This document shows positions 27,946 through 43,800 of a DNA stretch of 64,000 nucleotides, in pieces. The stretch is taken from positions 186,001 through 250,000 of the forward strand of contig NZ_CP060137.1 of NCBI RefSeq assembly GCF_014235785.1, read 5' to 3'. Below the pieces are notes generated by a model, which saw only the letters and a list, made by a program, of their open reading frames with translations, was not told where the DNA came from and made no database searches. The DNA is from Bacillus sp. PAMC26568 (GTDB taxonomy: Bacteria; Bacillota; Bacilli; Bacillales; Bacillaceae). Made by a program: the position numbers and the translations under genes. Position 1 is the stretch's first letter. Each line of letters begins with the position of its first letter.

Positions 27946-30171
27946 ATGGTCCGAAATTTCTCTATCTTTTTGATCGTTCTTCTGAGTTTTCCTTTTCTAG
28001 TGCATGCAGAAAAATATCCAAATGTACCTGCTATTCCAGAAGAATCTCCGTCAAAGTCAGCAACGATTATAATTATTGTTGAAAAAGAGCATGCAGAGCA
28101 ATTTTCTGATATCCTCCAGGAAAAATATCCAAACGTACATATTAGGCGCACTTTTAAAAAAGTATTCACCGGCATTACAGTGGAAGGAACACATGAAGAC
28201 CTGGAAAATCTGCAAAAAGAACCTCACGTTGCACACGCAAGTCCAGTCGCATCTTATCGGATCGATCTTGAAGAAAGTGTCCCATTTATCGGTGCGGAGG
28301 AAGTGAGAGGGAAGTTCGACCTTCATCATCACCGATTGACAGGTAAAGGTGTAAAAGTCGGCATTATCGATACTGGAATTGATTATACACATCCGGACTT
28401 GACGAGAAGCTATCGCGGAGGAACAGACCTAATTGACGGAGACAGTGATCCGATGGAAACAAAAGCAACAGATGGATCAGAAACATTTCATGGGACCCAT
28501 GTTGCTGGAATAATTGCGGCAAATGGAAAGCTTAGAGGTGTTGCACCTGAAGCTGAAATTGTCGCTTATCGTGCATTGGGTCCTGGAGGACTTGGAACAT
28601 CAGAACAAGTCATTGCTGCGATAGAAAAAGCAATTGAAGATAAAGTTGATGTTTTGAATTTATCGCTTGGAAATGCAGTTAATGGACCTGATTGGCCAAC
28701 AAGTTTGGCGCTTGATCGTGCGGTTGAGAATGGGATAGTTGCTGTGACATCGAGCGGAAATTCCGGACCAGGCATATGGACAGTTGGTTCTCCCGGCACT
28801 TCAAGCAAATCCATATCAGTCGGCGCTTCGACACCTCCGCAAAAAATTCCTTATTTAAAAATGAGCGGAATGAAAAAGATGATGCCGATCTCTGCACTTG
28901 CCGGTTCAAAAGAATGGAAGCTAGAACAAGGTGATGAGATTGTTTTTGCGGGTATTGGCGAAGAAAATCAGTTCAATATGAAAATGAAAGGTAAAATTGT
29001 CCTTGTCGAGAGAGGTAAAATTACGTTCACCGAGAAAGCTCTTAACGCAGAGAAAAAAGGTGCAAAAGCTATAATTATCTACAATAATATGAAAGGCAAT
29101 TTTGCAGGGAATCTTGAATTGGAAGTAGGCATTCCGGTTGTTTCTATTTCTAAGGAAGACGGTGAATGGCTGAAAAAACAATTGAAAAATCAGGCAATGG
29201 TCCGAACAATTTATAAAAATGAATCAGATCGATTGGCTGATTTTAGCTCGAGAGGACCTGTTACGTATTCTTGGGCTATAAAACCAGATGTTGTAGCACC
29301 GGGCGTTGCAATTGACAGTACAGTTCCAAAAGGATATATGAGTTTGCAGGGAACAAGCATGGCAGCGCCGCATGTAGCAGGAGCCAGCGCTTTATTAATT
29401 CAGGCTCATCCGGATTGGAAGCCAGAGCAAATAAAAGCGGCTTTAATGAATTCAGCTGAACGTTTAGCGGAAAAGAAAGATGTATATTATGAACCGATTG
29501 AACAGGGAACCGGAAGAATTGATTTGCCGCGTGCACTTGAAACAGAAGCTCTGATATATCCTGGTTCTTTATCATTTGGACAAGTTCCTTTACATGCAAA
29601 CCGCATCCAAAAGAAAGTGAAACTGACACTTGATAATCAATCAAACAGCAAAAAAGAATATAGCTTTAAGTATCCTAAGTATAATAAGGGTCTTCAATGG
29701 AAAATTCCTTCTGAAATTGAAGTTGGTCCAAAACAGCAGAAGGATGTATACATATCTTTGGATATTTATTCACCGGGGATGACACCGGGTCTTCATTTTG
29801 GATGGCTGGATGTTTTAGCTGACAGCCGGGCCGTAAAACTTCCTTATCTATATGTAGTAGACGAGCCGGACTATCCTCGTGTGATGGGGTTTGAATTTGG
29901 AGCGGGTGATGCAGCAGACACGTATAAGTATGAGTTTTATCTCCCAGGAGGAGCTGATGAAATGGGAATTGCTCTTTATGATCCCGATTCGTTAACATTT
30001 GCGGGATTCCTTGACTGGGGCAGGGATATGGAGCGGGGAGTCGTTCAGAAGACATTTCAAAAAGAAGAAATACAGCTGCCAAATGGGTTATATAAAGCGA
30101 TTATTTTTGCTAAAAAAGGAAACAAAGAAGATGCAATTGAAACAGAGATTTTGCTTGAAGATCAGAAGTGA
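27946..30171 (+). CDS. Secreted subtilisin-family serine protease, Vpr-like
   Basis: A 741-residue secreted protease. Order of parts: signal peptide (1-21, cleavage after LVHA), an I9-type inhibitory propeptide (about 38-105), the S8 catalytic domain with Asp142 (GIIDTGIDYTHPDL), His185 (HGTHVAG) and Ser471 (GTSMAAPHVAG), and a PA insertion (about 300-425) between His and Ser, as in B. subtilis Vpr. A C-terminal beta-rich region of about 200 residues follows. The ATG at 27946 follows GAGGTG; an earlier in-frame ATG at 27874 is inside the upp terminator. The gene sits between upp and the atp operon, with no clear terminator behind it. A nutritional role is inferred. Confidence 0.9.
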   Translation: MVRNFSIFLIVLLSFPFLVHAEKYPNVPAIPEESPSKSATIIIIVEKEHAEQFSDILQEKYPNVHIRRTFKKVFTGITVEGTHEDLENLQKEPHVAHASPVASYRIDLEESVPFIGAEEVRGKFDLHHHRLTGKGVKVGIIDTGIDYTHPDLTRSYRGGTDLIDGDSDPMETKATDGSETFHGTHVAGIIAANGKLRGVAPEAEIVAYRALGPGGLGTSEQVIAAIEKAIEDKVDVLNLSLGNAVNGPDWPTSLALDRAVENGIVAVTSSGNSGPGIWTVGSPGTSSKSISVGASTPPQKIPYLKMSGMKKMMPISALAGSKEWKLEQGDEIVFAGIGEENQFNMKMKGKIVLVERGKITFTEKALNAEKKGAKAIIIYNNMKGNFAGNLELEVGIPVVSISKEDGEWLKKQLKNQAMVRTIYKNESDRLADFSSRGPVTYSWAIKPDVVAPGVAIDSTVPKGYMSLQGTSMAAPHVAGASALLIQAHPDWKPEQIKAALMNSAERLAEKKDVYYEPIEQGTGRIDLPRALETEALIYPGSLSFGQVPLHANRIQKKVKLTLDNQSNSKKEYSFKYPKYNKGLQWKIPSEIEVGPKQQKDVYISLDIYSPGMTPGLHFGWLDVLADSRAVKLPYLYVVDEPDYPRVMGFEFGAGDAADTYKYEFYLPGGADEMGIALYDPDSLTFAGFLDWGRDMERGVVQKTFQKEEIQLPNGLYKAIIFAKKGNKEDAIETEILLEDQK

Positions 30172-30246
30172 AAAAAAGATTCGAACAGAAATTGTGAACT
30201 TTTTGTGATAGGTTTTTTAATTGCCAAGTTTTTGGTTTTAAAGCAA

Positions 30247-30275
30247 TTGACTTTGATTAGTGCCTATTGTATGCT
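30247..30275 (+). promoter_or_regulatory. atp operon promoter
   Basis: TTGACT (30247-30252), 17 bp, TATGCT (30270-30275), about 90 bp before the first gene. Confidence 0.88.
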
Positions 30276-30363
30276 AGACGAGGGTAAATGATAAGGTTTT
30301 CAAACTGTTAATTTACCGTCTTTTATCCCCAGAAAAATCCTTAATAAATCTATTAGCGAGGAC

Positions 30364-30591
30364 ATGAGAATGCGTAAAAAAGAGCGTCATCCGATGCAGG
30401 CCATGGCACTAATGACAGGCATTCTATCTCAGCTAGTCGGTTCAACACTAATTGGCATCTTTTCAGGAAGATGGCTCGACCGATATTTCCATACTGAACC
30501 GCTTTTTATGATCATAGGACTGTTCATTGGACTCGCAATCGGTATTTCCGCGATGATCAAGTTAGTCCACCACTTTTTTTCAGGAGACTGA
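30364..30591 (+). CDS. atpZ: AtpZ-like small membrane protein of the ATP synthase operon
   Basis: A 75-residue protein with two predicted membrane helices (about 14-34 and 45-68) and a basic N terminus, in the AtpZ/ATPase gene 1 family that precedes or replaces atpI in many Firmicutes. It is thought to assist Fo assembly or cation supply; the exact role is unsettled. GRWLDRYFHTEPLFMIIG is the recognisable core. The ATG follows GCGAGGA. It is 7 bp ahead of atpI, and both are driven by the atp promoter. Confidence 0.82.
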   Translation: MRMRKKERHPMQAMALMTGILSQLVGSTLIGIFSGRWLDRYFHTEPLFMIIGLFIGLAIGISAMIKLVHHFFSGD

Positions 30592-30598
30592 ATCATTC

Positions 30599-31698
<1,100 letters not shown>

Positions 31699-31741
31699 TT
31701 AATATGTTTCACCTGAATTACAAAACATTTCAATATTTTGA

Positions 31742-31969
<228 letters not shown>

Positions 31970-31992
31970 TAAAGAGACAGGTTCTCTACATA

Positions 31993-32028
31993 AATGGCGA
32001 AGATCGTAGCTTATCCTTCTTCGCCATT
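31993..32028 (+). other. RNA hairpin between atpE and atpF
   Basis: AATGGCGAAGA and TCTTCGCCATT, an 11-bp perfect stem with a 14-base loop and no T run, in the 167-bp atpE-atpF spacer. Such a structure could stabilise upstream atpE mRNA or reduce read-through, favouring subunit c. Confidence 0.7.
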
Positions 32029-32127
32029 GCTTTATGTTCCTATTTAAAATATGCGGCCGAGAATCAATCAGAACAATCTCGAGCTTTTTTTCATAGTAAC
32101 CCATCATGGAACTCTTGAAGGGAGTGA

Positions 32128-34721
<2,594 letters not shown>

Positions 34722-34728
34722 TGAGGTG

Positions 34729-34754
34729 AAGTATGAAGGCCGGCCTTCATACTT
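34729..34754 (+). other. Perfect palindrome between atpA and atpG
   Basis: AAGTATGAAGGCC followed at once by GGCCTTCATACTT, 13-bp arms without a spacer. In RNA it forms a hairpin with a GGCC-containing tip; there is no strong T tract. It may tune atpG expression (one copy per complex against three of alpha). Confidence 0.7.
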
Positions 34755-34800
34755 TATCTTAAGATAATGAATCAGGTTGATTTTTATAAAAAGGTGGTGA

Positions 34801-35664
<864 letters not shown>

Positions 35665-35694
35665 ACATACAGGCCCAATACATGGGTTCCATAG

Positions 35695-37155
<1,461 letters not shown>

Positions 37156-37178
37156 TTTTGGGACGCAGGAGGGTATAG

Positions 37179-37586
<408 letters not shown>

Positions 37587-37593
37587 GTCGGAG

Positions 37594-37624
37594 AACCCCG
37601 GGACCAGGTCCCAGGGGTTTTTTT
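37594..37624 (+). terminator. atp operon terminator
   Basis: AACCCC-GGGACC, A, GGTCCC-A-GGGGTT, a near-perfect GC-rich stem, then TTTTTTT. Confidence 0.95.
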
Positions 37625-37673
37625 GACTTTTCTAGGATGTATTCTTTGCACAATAACGATGTAATTAAAACTG

Positions 37674-37778
37674 GTGCAGGAGGATATTAAAGTAACCAAC
37701 AAATTTGTAATAATCACGGATTTTGAAGTGAACGAAGAACGTGCTGCAGATCCGGGGAATAGTCAAATTGGTATTTAA
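37674..37778 (+). pseudogene. Possible short ORF or gene remnant after atpC
   Basis: A 34-codon open frame from GTG (MQEDIKVTNKF, then EVNEERAADPGNSQIGI) without a convincing ribosome site. The sequence reads like a real protein end more than random DNA, so it may be a decayed 3' gene fragment, but no family was recognised. The rest of the 593-bp spacer 37587-38179 has a terminator and the transporter leader only. Confidence 0.3.
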
Positions 37779-37838
37779 ATCTCAACTTAGCAGATTTTTC
37801 ATGAACTGCACGTTTTGCAGGAAGGAGGTAGCCAGAAC

Positions 37839-37869
37839 AAAAACGCTTGGATGTTGTCCAAGCGTTTTT
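37839..37869. terminator. Orphan strong terminator
   Basis: AAAAACGCTTGGA, loop TGTTG, TCCAAGCGTTTTT, 13 perfect pairs with A and T flanks usable in both directions. No annotated gene ends immediately before it on either strand, which suggests an unannotated transcript or a lost gene. Confidence 0.85.
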
Positions 37870-38101
37870 ATGTGCTAATGTCTATAAATTTCAATCTTTC
37901 CTTAACACGAATTTTAAAGAACGACTGATTAAAGGGTGAAGAATTTGTGATGCTTCAGCACTGTATTGCCGTTTAAAAATAGAAACAATGGCATGTTTAC
38001 CAATACATAAAGTGAATGCTACCATTATAGTGAATTTCAGCAAAATTCGAACTATTCTTGTCGATTTATAGGTAAATGTCACAATTTGAAAAGAAAGATA
38101 T

Positions 38102-38115
38102 TGTAATCGTTTCAA
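38102..38115. promoter_or_regulatory. Weak cre-like site before the MHS transporter
   Basis: TGTAATCGTTTCAA matches 12 of 14 positions of TGWAANCGNTNWCA, about 65 bp ahead of the transporter start; the two mismatches are in the conserved CA end. Confidence 0.35.
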
Positions 38116-38179
38116 TAAGTGACTGCCGGCACGACACATAGGAGGGTTTAAAACCGATACTTCAAGAGGAGGATTAACA

Positions 38180-39496
38180 GTGAATCAATCTATTGACTAC
38201 ACAAATAAGCGCCGCGTCACCGGAAACATCTTCAAAGGTTCGGTTGGAAATTTGATTGAATGGTACGACTGGTATGTTTATTCTGCTTTCGCCGTGTATT
38301 TCTCGGAAGCGTTTTTCCCAAAGGGAGATCCTACTAGCCAACTGCTCAACACGGCTGCAATTTTCGCCGTCGGCTTCCTGATGCGTCCGTTAGGGAGCCT
38401 GCTAATGGGCCGTTACGCTGATCGTCATGGCCGTCGTGCAGCACTGACACTTTCCATCACCGTTATGGCAGGAGGTTCTCTAATCATTGCCTTAACTCCA
38501 AGTTATGCCGCTATTGGAGTGATGGCACCTGCTATTCTTGTTCTTGCACGCCTGCTCCAAGGACTGTCGCTTGGCGGAGAGTATGGAACTTCTGCAACGT
38601 ACTTGTCCGAGATGGCCAGCAGCGGTCGGCGCGGGTTCTATTCGAGCTTTCAGTATGTCACACTTGTTGCCGGACAGCTGTTGGCACTGGGTGTTCAAAT
38701 TATCCTCCAGCAAACACTCAGTGAATCCGATATGATGTCTTGGGGCTGGCGTATTCCATTTGTTATCGGAGCAATGGGGGCATTGGCTGTATTGTGGCTG
38801 CGCCGTACGATGGACGAATCAGAGCAGTTCTCAAACATGGAAACAAAAAGCAGAGAGAGTGCAGGAACTGTTCGGGCTCTGATGAAACATCCAAGGGCTG
38901 TGCTGACAGTAGTTGGACTCACACTCGGCGGAACCGTCGCTTTCTATACATATACAACGTATTTACAGAAGTACATGGTGAATACTGTGGGTCTGGATAA
39001 GGAAATTGTCAGCTGGATAAATTTTATTGCCTTGCTTGTTTTCGTCGTGCTTCAACCGCTCGCCGGCATGCTGTCTGATAAAATCGGAAGGCGCCCTTTA
39101 TTGATAAGTTTCGGTTTTTGCGGAACGTTGCTGACCGTCCCGCTGTTCTTAATCATGGAACAGACGAAGAGTCCTATTGTTGCTTTCTTGCTTATGATGG
39201 CAGGTCTCATCATTATCACTGGTTACACCTCCATTAATGCGATTGTAAAAGCCGAGCTCTTCCCGACTGAAATCCGTGCTCTTGGTGTTGGATTCCCATA
39301 CGCGCTCACTGTTGCAATTTTTGGCGGAACAGCAGAGTTTATCGCGTTATGGCTAAAGAGCTCTGGAGTAGAGACTCTCTTCTACTTCTACGTAGCAGCC
39401 TGTATTGCGGTTAGTTTAATCTCCTACTTGCGAATGGGTGAGTCTTCGAAAGCATCCCATATCGAAGCTGAGCTCGATGCCAGGAAAATACACTAG
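38180..39496 (+). CDS. MHS-family (metabolite:H+ symporter) MFS transporter
   Basis: A 438-residue protein with twelve predicted membrane helices of the major facilitator superfamily. GNLIEWYDWYVYSAFAVYF at 23-41, the GRYADRHGRR loop between helices 2 and 3, ARLLQGLSLGGEYGTSATY and the second-half GMLSDKIGRRP loop are typical of the MHS branch, which includes alpha-ketoglutarate, shikimate, citrate and proline/betaine symporters. KgtP-like dicarboxylate uptake is the most similar, but the substrate cannot be fixed. The GTG start follows GAGGAGGA. A possible cre site and terminators on both sides make it an independently regulated unit. Confidence 0.87.
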   Translation: MNQSIDYTNKRRVTGNIFKGSVGNLIEWYDWYVYSAFAVYFSEAFFPKGDPTSQLLNTAAIFAVGFLMRPLGSLLMGRYADRHGRRAALTLSITVMAGGSLIIALTPSYAAIGVMAPAILVLARLLQGLSLGGEYGTSATYLSEMASSGRRGFYSSFQYVTLVAGQLLALGVQIILQQTLSESDMMSWGWRIPFVIGAMGALAVLWLRRTMDESEQFSNMETKSRESAGTVRALMKHPRAVLTVVGLTLGGTVAFYTYTTYLQKYMVNTVGLDKEIVSWINFIALLVFVVLQPLAGMLSDKIGRRPLLISFGFCGTLLTVPLFLIMEQTKSPIVAFLLMMAGLIIITGYTSINAIVKAELFPTEIRALGVGFPYALTVAIFGGTAEFIALWLKSSGVETLFYFYVAACIAVSLISYLRMGESSKASHIEAELDARKIH

Positions 39497-39561
39497 CTGT
39501 CTGTGAATTCTGCTCCAGACAGTATCATGTGCATTCAAAAATGTTAAACTATCCAGGATTA

Positions 39562-39598
39562 GGACCATTTCTTAATGAAATGGTTCTTTCTTTTTCCA
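39562..39598 (+). terminator. Terminator of the MHS transporter
   Basis: GGACCATTTC, loop TTAAT, GAAATGGTTC, then TTTCTTTTTCC. Confidence 0.85.
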
Positions 39599-39701
39599 TT
39601 ACTGTTTAATTGAACTTTCGAACCTGGAATATGAAAGACGATAAATCAGAAGGCTGATGCAGACACATAAAAACTTCTGCAGAAAAAACAGCACCTGCAA
39701 A

Positions 39702-39737
39702 ATAAAGCGTTTACAATCTCCCCTGAACCCTTATAAT
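39702..39737 (+). promoter_or_regulatory. Promoter of the xylose-sensor operon with overlapping cre site
   Basis: ATAAAGCGTTTACA (39702-39715) matches 12 of 14 cre positions and contains the -35 TTTACA; after 16 bp comes TATAAT (39732-39737). CcpA bound here would block RNA polymerase. Direct repeats TGCAGA/TGCAGA/TGCAAA upstream at 39658, 39678 and 39696 are unexplained. Confidence 0.65.
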
Positions 39738-39768
39738 TAATTAAAAAGTCCTATGAAACGGTGATTCT

Positions 39769-40704
39769 ATGAAAACACGTTATAAGCTTATGATCCTTAT
39801 TTTCCTAATCACTTCGGTTTATCCTCTTTATCATCTCTTCCAAATCTATCAATCGAGTCAATCATTCTCATCACAGGCAGATGCAAAAGAATATCGCTAT
39901 CGTCTTGTTTTAATCTCGCCATATTTAGGTGATTCCTATTGGAACAAAACGATTGAAGGGGTGGAGAAGGCTGCCGCAAACTTCCATTTAAGTCTTGATA
40001 TCAAGGGGACCAACCTGCCTGATAATGAAGAATTAATAAAAGCGATGAATATGGCGATTTCCTCTAAGGTTGATGGGATTTTACTGCTGGGAATCGATGA
40101 CGATGCTTTTTTGGAGACGATTCAAAAGGCCACGATGAAAGGGATACCAGTCGTTACTATCATGGCGGATCTGCCTGAAAGTTTTCGAAAGGCATTTATT
40201 GGCTCTAATCATTATGAAACAGGGCTAGAGCTTGGAAACCTATTAAAAAAGCAGCTGAATGACGGTGAAACAATTGGTGTTGTAAAGGGGAACAAGGTTA
40301 CATCGATCGAAGAATTGAGATTAAATGGATTGAAGGATAGTACTCGGTATTCTGCTATCAAGCTTGTGGAAACTACCTTGCATCATGCAGAAGAGCAAAC
40401 AAATGAATTGCTGAATCTCTATCCAAATATGAAGGTCATCATCGGAACCGGCATCGATGATGGCGATTTAATTGTCAGAGCCATTGAGTCGCGTTCAACT
40501 CTTGACAGCTATCAGATCTATACGTTTGATGATACGCAGGAGACGATGGAACTTTTGCGAAGCGGAAAAATAGACGGAACGGTCCGGCATGGACATCAAG
40601 AAATGGGGAAAAAAAGTGTTGAAACGATTGTAAATTGGCTTGAGAAGAAGGACCTGCCTCTTCCGGTAAATACATATGTGGAGACAAAAGTTATCACCCA
40701 ATGA
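39769..40704 (+). CDS. Membrane-anchored sugar-binding sensor, XylFII-like
   Basis: A 311-residue periplasmic-binding-protein fold (Peripla_BP_4 type) with an uncleaved N-terminal membrane anchor (about 6-24) and no lipobox. Core: YRLVLISPYLGDSYWNKTIEGVEKAA, DGILLLGIDDDAF, GIPVVTIMADLP, and IIGTGIDDGDLIVRA (each cited in part). In clostridia a membrane-bound XylFII protein holds D-xylose and contacts the LytS sensor domain; gene order here, directly before a LytS/YesM kinase, a YesN regulator and xylFGH, is the same arrangement. So a ligand-presenting co-sensor role is inferred. RBS for the next gene is 10 bp after the stop. The ligand itself is not proven. Confidence 0.8.
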   Translation: MKTRYKLMILIFLITSVYPLYHLFQIYQSSQSFSSQADAKEYRYRLVLISPYLGDSYWNKTIEGVEKAAANFHLSLDIKGTNLPDNEELIKAMNMAISSKVDGILLLGIDDDAFLETIQKATMKGIPVVTIMADLPESFRKAFIGSNHYETGLELGNLLKKQLNDGETIGVVKGNKVTSIEELRLNGLKDSTRYSAIKLVETTLHHAEEQTNELLNLYPNMKVIIGTGIDDGDLIVRAIESRSTLDSYQIYTFDDTQETMELLRSGKIDGTVRHGHQEMGKKSVETIVNWLEKKDLPLPVNTYVETKVITQ

Positions 40705-40719
40705 GAAGGAGAACGGCTC

Positions 40720-42147
40720 GTGACACAGATTCAGAGAAAGATTTTGATGATGTCCCTCATTATTATTTTGATTATGGGCGCCTTTTGGACAGCCATCAGC
40801 TACATTAATCAAAAATCAATTTATGAATATAACAATATTTTAGAGCGGTACCTCCTTTTGAATAATGTTTCATCAACAAGCCAGGATTCCCTGGCAAAAT
40901 TAAGCCAATATATCAGTACACCTTCATCCTCTCATCAACAAAGTTATGAAAATATGAAAAATCAGCTGATTGAATCGAAAGAAAAACTGAATCTCCTTGA
41001 GAACCAATCAAACGGCATCGCTTTGACAGACTATATCTTTATGCTCGACAGTCAAATAGAGGCGATGGATTTAACCATTATGCTTTATGATTTGGACAAA
41101 CGGCAAAATGCATCGGATGCTTATGATGAAGCTCTTCAAACCTCCAAATTTATCGATGAGACAACGCTTTTGCTTTTTAAAAAAGAATTAACGAATCAAA
41201 AGCAATTTTATGAATCAATGATAGATGTGACAAACCATCTCCGTTCACTTGGATTATGGATTCTCGGAATTGTCTTTGTGATCTCCATTGCGTTTTCGTA
41301 TTGGTTTTCAAAAGGAATTACCCGGTCGATTTATCTTCTTATCCAGGGAGTGAAAGAGGTAGCTGCCGGAAATTTTGATCACCCAATCAAAGTTACCAGC
41401 AATGATGAGATATCGTTTCTGGCAAAAACCTTCGATAAGATGAGAGAAAACATAAAAGAGCTTGTGGCTGAAATAAAGGAAAAAGCAAAGCTTGAAAAAG
41501 AAATTAAAGAGTATCAGCTGCTGTTGAAAGAAAGCGAATTAAAGAGGCTGCATAATCAGATCAATCCGCATTTCCTCTTCAATACATTAAATACACTGTC
41601 GAAAAAAGCTTATTTAGAAGATGCCTTCGAGACAAGTGATTTAATTTCAACGGTAGCGAATTTACTCAGATATAACTTGAAAAGTGTAGATGAAAACGTG
41701 ACACTGCGTGATGAGCTCGATTTAGTAAAAGAATATCTCACTATTTTAAAAGCACGTTTTTCTACCCGCATTTCTTATCACTTTGATATCCAAGATGAGT
41801 GTTTGGATATTCAAGTGCCTGCTTTTTTTCTTCAGCCAATTGTAGAAAATGCTTTTAAATACGGTGTTGAGCCTTATGAAGAAGGAGGCATGATCTTTAT
41901 TCGTGTTTTTAAACGCGAACAGGAAATCCATGTCAGTGTTGAGGATAAGGGAGCTGGAATATCAGATGAGGTAATCGCGCAGGTTTTAACGGACAAGCCC
42001 AAGGATTCTATTGAGAGCAAATCCACAGGAATTGGTCTTCGCAATGTTGTCCAGCGCTTAAGGCTGTTCACCAATCAGCATGATGTGATGGAAATTCAGC
42101 CTGCCGGTGAAAAGGGAACTGTGATCTCGATAAAATTTCCTGCATGA
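40720..42147 (+). CDS. LytS/YesM-type sensor histidine kinase
   Basis: A 475-residue kinase with membrane helix 1 (8-27), an extracellular helical domain (about 30-175), membrane helix 2 (178-197), a HAMP linker (200-252), and the His_kinase domain with phospho-site His284 in NQINPHFLFNTLNTL, followed by a HATPase domain (N box IVENAFKYGVEP, G box DKGAGI). It presumably receives the sugar signal from the adjacent anchored binding protein on the outside and phosphorylates the downstream regulator. GTG start after AAGGAGAA. Its last bases, TGCATGA, lie against the regulator's ribosome site. Confidence 0.9.
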   Translation: MTQIQRKILMMSLIIILIMGAFWTAISYINQKSIYEYNNILERYLLLNNVSSTSQDSLAKLSQYISTPSSSHQQSYENMKNQLIESKEKLNLLENQSNGIALTDYIFMLDSQIEAMDLTIMLYDLDKRQNASDAYDEALQTSKFIDETTLLLFKKELTNQKQFYESMIDVTNHLRSLGLWILGIVFVISIAFSYWFSKGITRSIYLLIQGVKEVAAGNFDHPIKVTSNDEISFLAKTFDKMRENIKELVAEIKEKAKLEKEIKEYQLLLKESELKRLHNQINPHFLFNTLNTLSKKAYLEDAFETSDLISTVANLLRYNLKSVDENVTLRDELDLVKEYLTILKARFSTRISYHFDIQDECLDIQVPAFFLQPIVENAFKYGVEPYEEGGMIFIRVFKREQEIHVSVEDKGAGISDEVIAQVLTDKPKDSIESKSTGIGLRNVVQRLRLFTNQHDVMEIQPAGEKGTVISIKFPA

Positions 42148-42161
42148 AAGGAGAATTGCAC

Positions 42162-43727
42162 ATGAAACTGCTCATAACGGAAGATGAAGAGATTGAAAGA
42201 TTGGCTTTGAAAAAAATGATTGAAACAGAATTTAAAGACATTTCAATTGCGGGTCTTGCGGAAAATGGAAGAATGGCAATCGAGCTTGCTGCTCTGCATC
42301 AGCCTGATATCATTTTAATGGATATTAAAATGCCCGGGATAAATGGTCTTGAGGCAATAAAAGAAATTCAGAAAATTGTTCCTAAGTCAAAAATACTGAT
42401 TGTTTCTTCGTACGATACGTTTGAGTATGCACAGCAGGCGCTGAGACTTGGTGTAAAGGATTATCTATTAAAGCCAAGCAAGCGGGAAGTCATTCTTTCA
42501 ACCATTCAAAAAGTGATTAATGATATCCAGATGGATTTGCTTGAATCAGAAAAAAAGCAGAAAACAGAAGAACGCATTCTGAAAATGATACCGATTGTAG
42601 AAGCAGACCTTGTCACACAGCTCCTTTTTGACCATGTTCATGATGTTCATCTTCATGAGTGCATGCATCTGCTGGATGTCCATCAAACGCAGCAATCCTT
42701 TGTCATTTTGGTTCATTTTTCTCAGGATGCACGAACAGGTCCAATCGAGCAAATGTATGGTGAGCTTAAGAAAACCATTCAGAAGCATTCAAAAGGGTGG
42801 GTCGGGCCGATGTCCTGCTTACAGGTACCTATTATCGTTTTCTTAGAGGGAGAACTTCACCATTATCGCAAGAATGCCATTGCGCTTGTTCAAAAAATAT
42901 CACAAAACATCAATCATTTATTCTCAGCGTCTGCTTCAATCGGAATCGGCACAGCTTACCCTTCCCTCGAACAAATCAGGCAATCCTACTATGAAGCACT
43001 GCGGGCATCTATTACGGTTGGTTCAGGCGCAAGGTATAGCTTTTACAGTGACAGGATCTCGAATGAAGAAGTGAAAGACACAGAGATGCACAGGATTGAA
43101 AATTTGATTCTTGAGGAATTGCGTATTGGAAAATGGGAAGGCCTGGGAAGTCATTTCAAATCAATGATTGGTTACTTTGAAAAATATCAGCATCCGCTTG
43201 CTGAAGCCGAGCAAAAAGTATACGACACGATGACTCTAATGATCCGCTATCTGGATGAAATGGGATTTGTCATTCGCAAACCGGTCTTTTCCTTTAGTGC
43301 AAAATCCTATTTGCACATGAAAACAGAAGTGAATTTTATCCTGGATAATATCATCAGCCAATACAAGCTGGCGACTGAAAATCTGCAGGAAGACATTCCA
43401 AATCGGATGAAACAGCACATTAAAAAAAATTGCCACACCGATCTCTCGCTGGAGGCCATGGCAAAGGAATTTAACTTGTCTCCTCAGTATGTGAGCAAGA
43501 TTTTTAAAGAGGAAATTGGAGTCAGCTATATCGACTTCTTAACAGCATGCAGAATTGAAAAAGCAAAACAAATGATGGAAAAAGGCTCGTTCAGCTTAAA
43601 GGAAATTGCCTATGAAGTCGGCTATAACGATCCGAATTATTTCAGCCGTGTTTTTAAAAAGGTTTGCAAGATGTCTCCAAGTCAATATAAGGACGCTTTA
43701 GTAGCGAATAGGATAGGACAAAGCTAG
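42162..43727 (+). CDS. YesN-type response regulator with AraC DNA-binding domain
   Basis: A 521-residue regulator: receiver domain (1-120) with acidic Asp8-Glu9, phosphoacceptor Asp54 in IILMDIKMPG and Lys in LLKPSKRE; a long linker (about 130-410) typical of YesN; and two AraC helix-turn-helices (about 415-518), ending AYEVGYNDPNYFSRVFKK. The ATG at 42162 follows AAGGAG; an ATG at 42144 overlapping the kinase stop is less well placed. The natural target is the xylF promoter 490 bp downstream, by analogy with clostridial xylose systems. Autoregulation is possible. Confidence 0.9.
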   Translation: MKLLITEDEEIERLALKKMIETEFKDISIAGLAENGRMAIELAALHQPDIILMDIKMPGINGLEAIKEIQKIVPKSKILIVSSYDTFEYAQQALRLGVKDYLLKPSKREVILSTIQKVINDIQMDLLESEKKQKTEERILKMIPIVEADLVTQLLFDHVHDVHLHECMHLLDVHQTQQSFVILVHFSQDARTGPIEQMYGELKKTIQKHSKGWVGPMSCLQVPIIVFLEGELHHYRKNAIALVQKISQNINHLFSASASIGIGTAYPSLEQIRQSYYEALRASITVGSGARYSFYSDRISNEEVKDTEMHRIENLILEELRIGKWEGLGSHFKSMIGYFEKYQHPLAEAEQKVYDTMTLMIRYLDEMGFVIRKPVFSFSAKSYLHMKTEVNFILDNIISQYKLATENLQEDIPNRMKQHIKKNCHTDLSLEAMAKEFNLSPQYVSKIFKEEIGVSYIDFLTACRIEKAKQMMEKGSFSLKEIAYEVGYNDPNYFSRVFKKVCKMSPSQYKDALVANRIGQS

Positions 43728-43752
43728 GTTTTTCAGCCTGGCTCTTTTTAAT
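43722..43752 (+). terminator. Terminator of the sensor-kinase-regulator operon
   Basis: AGCTAGG and CCTGGCT with an eight-base loop, then CTTTTTAAT; the stem includes the stop codon. Confidence 0.75.
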
Positions 43753-43800
43753 AAAGATGATAATAAAATTTCCGAATCTTTGACTTGCCCATGTTTCGCT

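Noticed and set aside
37891..38139. 82-codon minus-strand ORF before the MHS transporter
   Set aside because: No Shine-Dalgarno; its start coincides with the plus-strand leader, and composition is that of AT-rich spacer.
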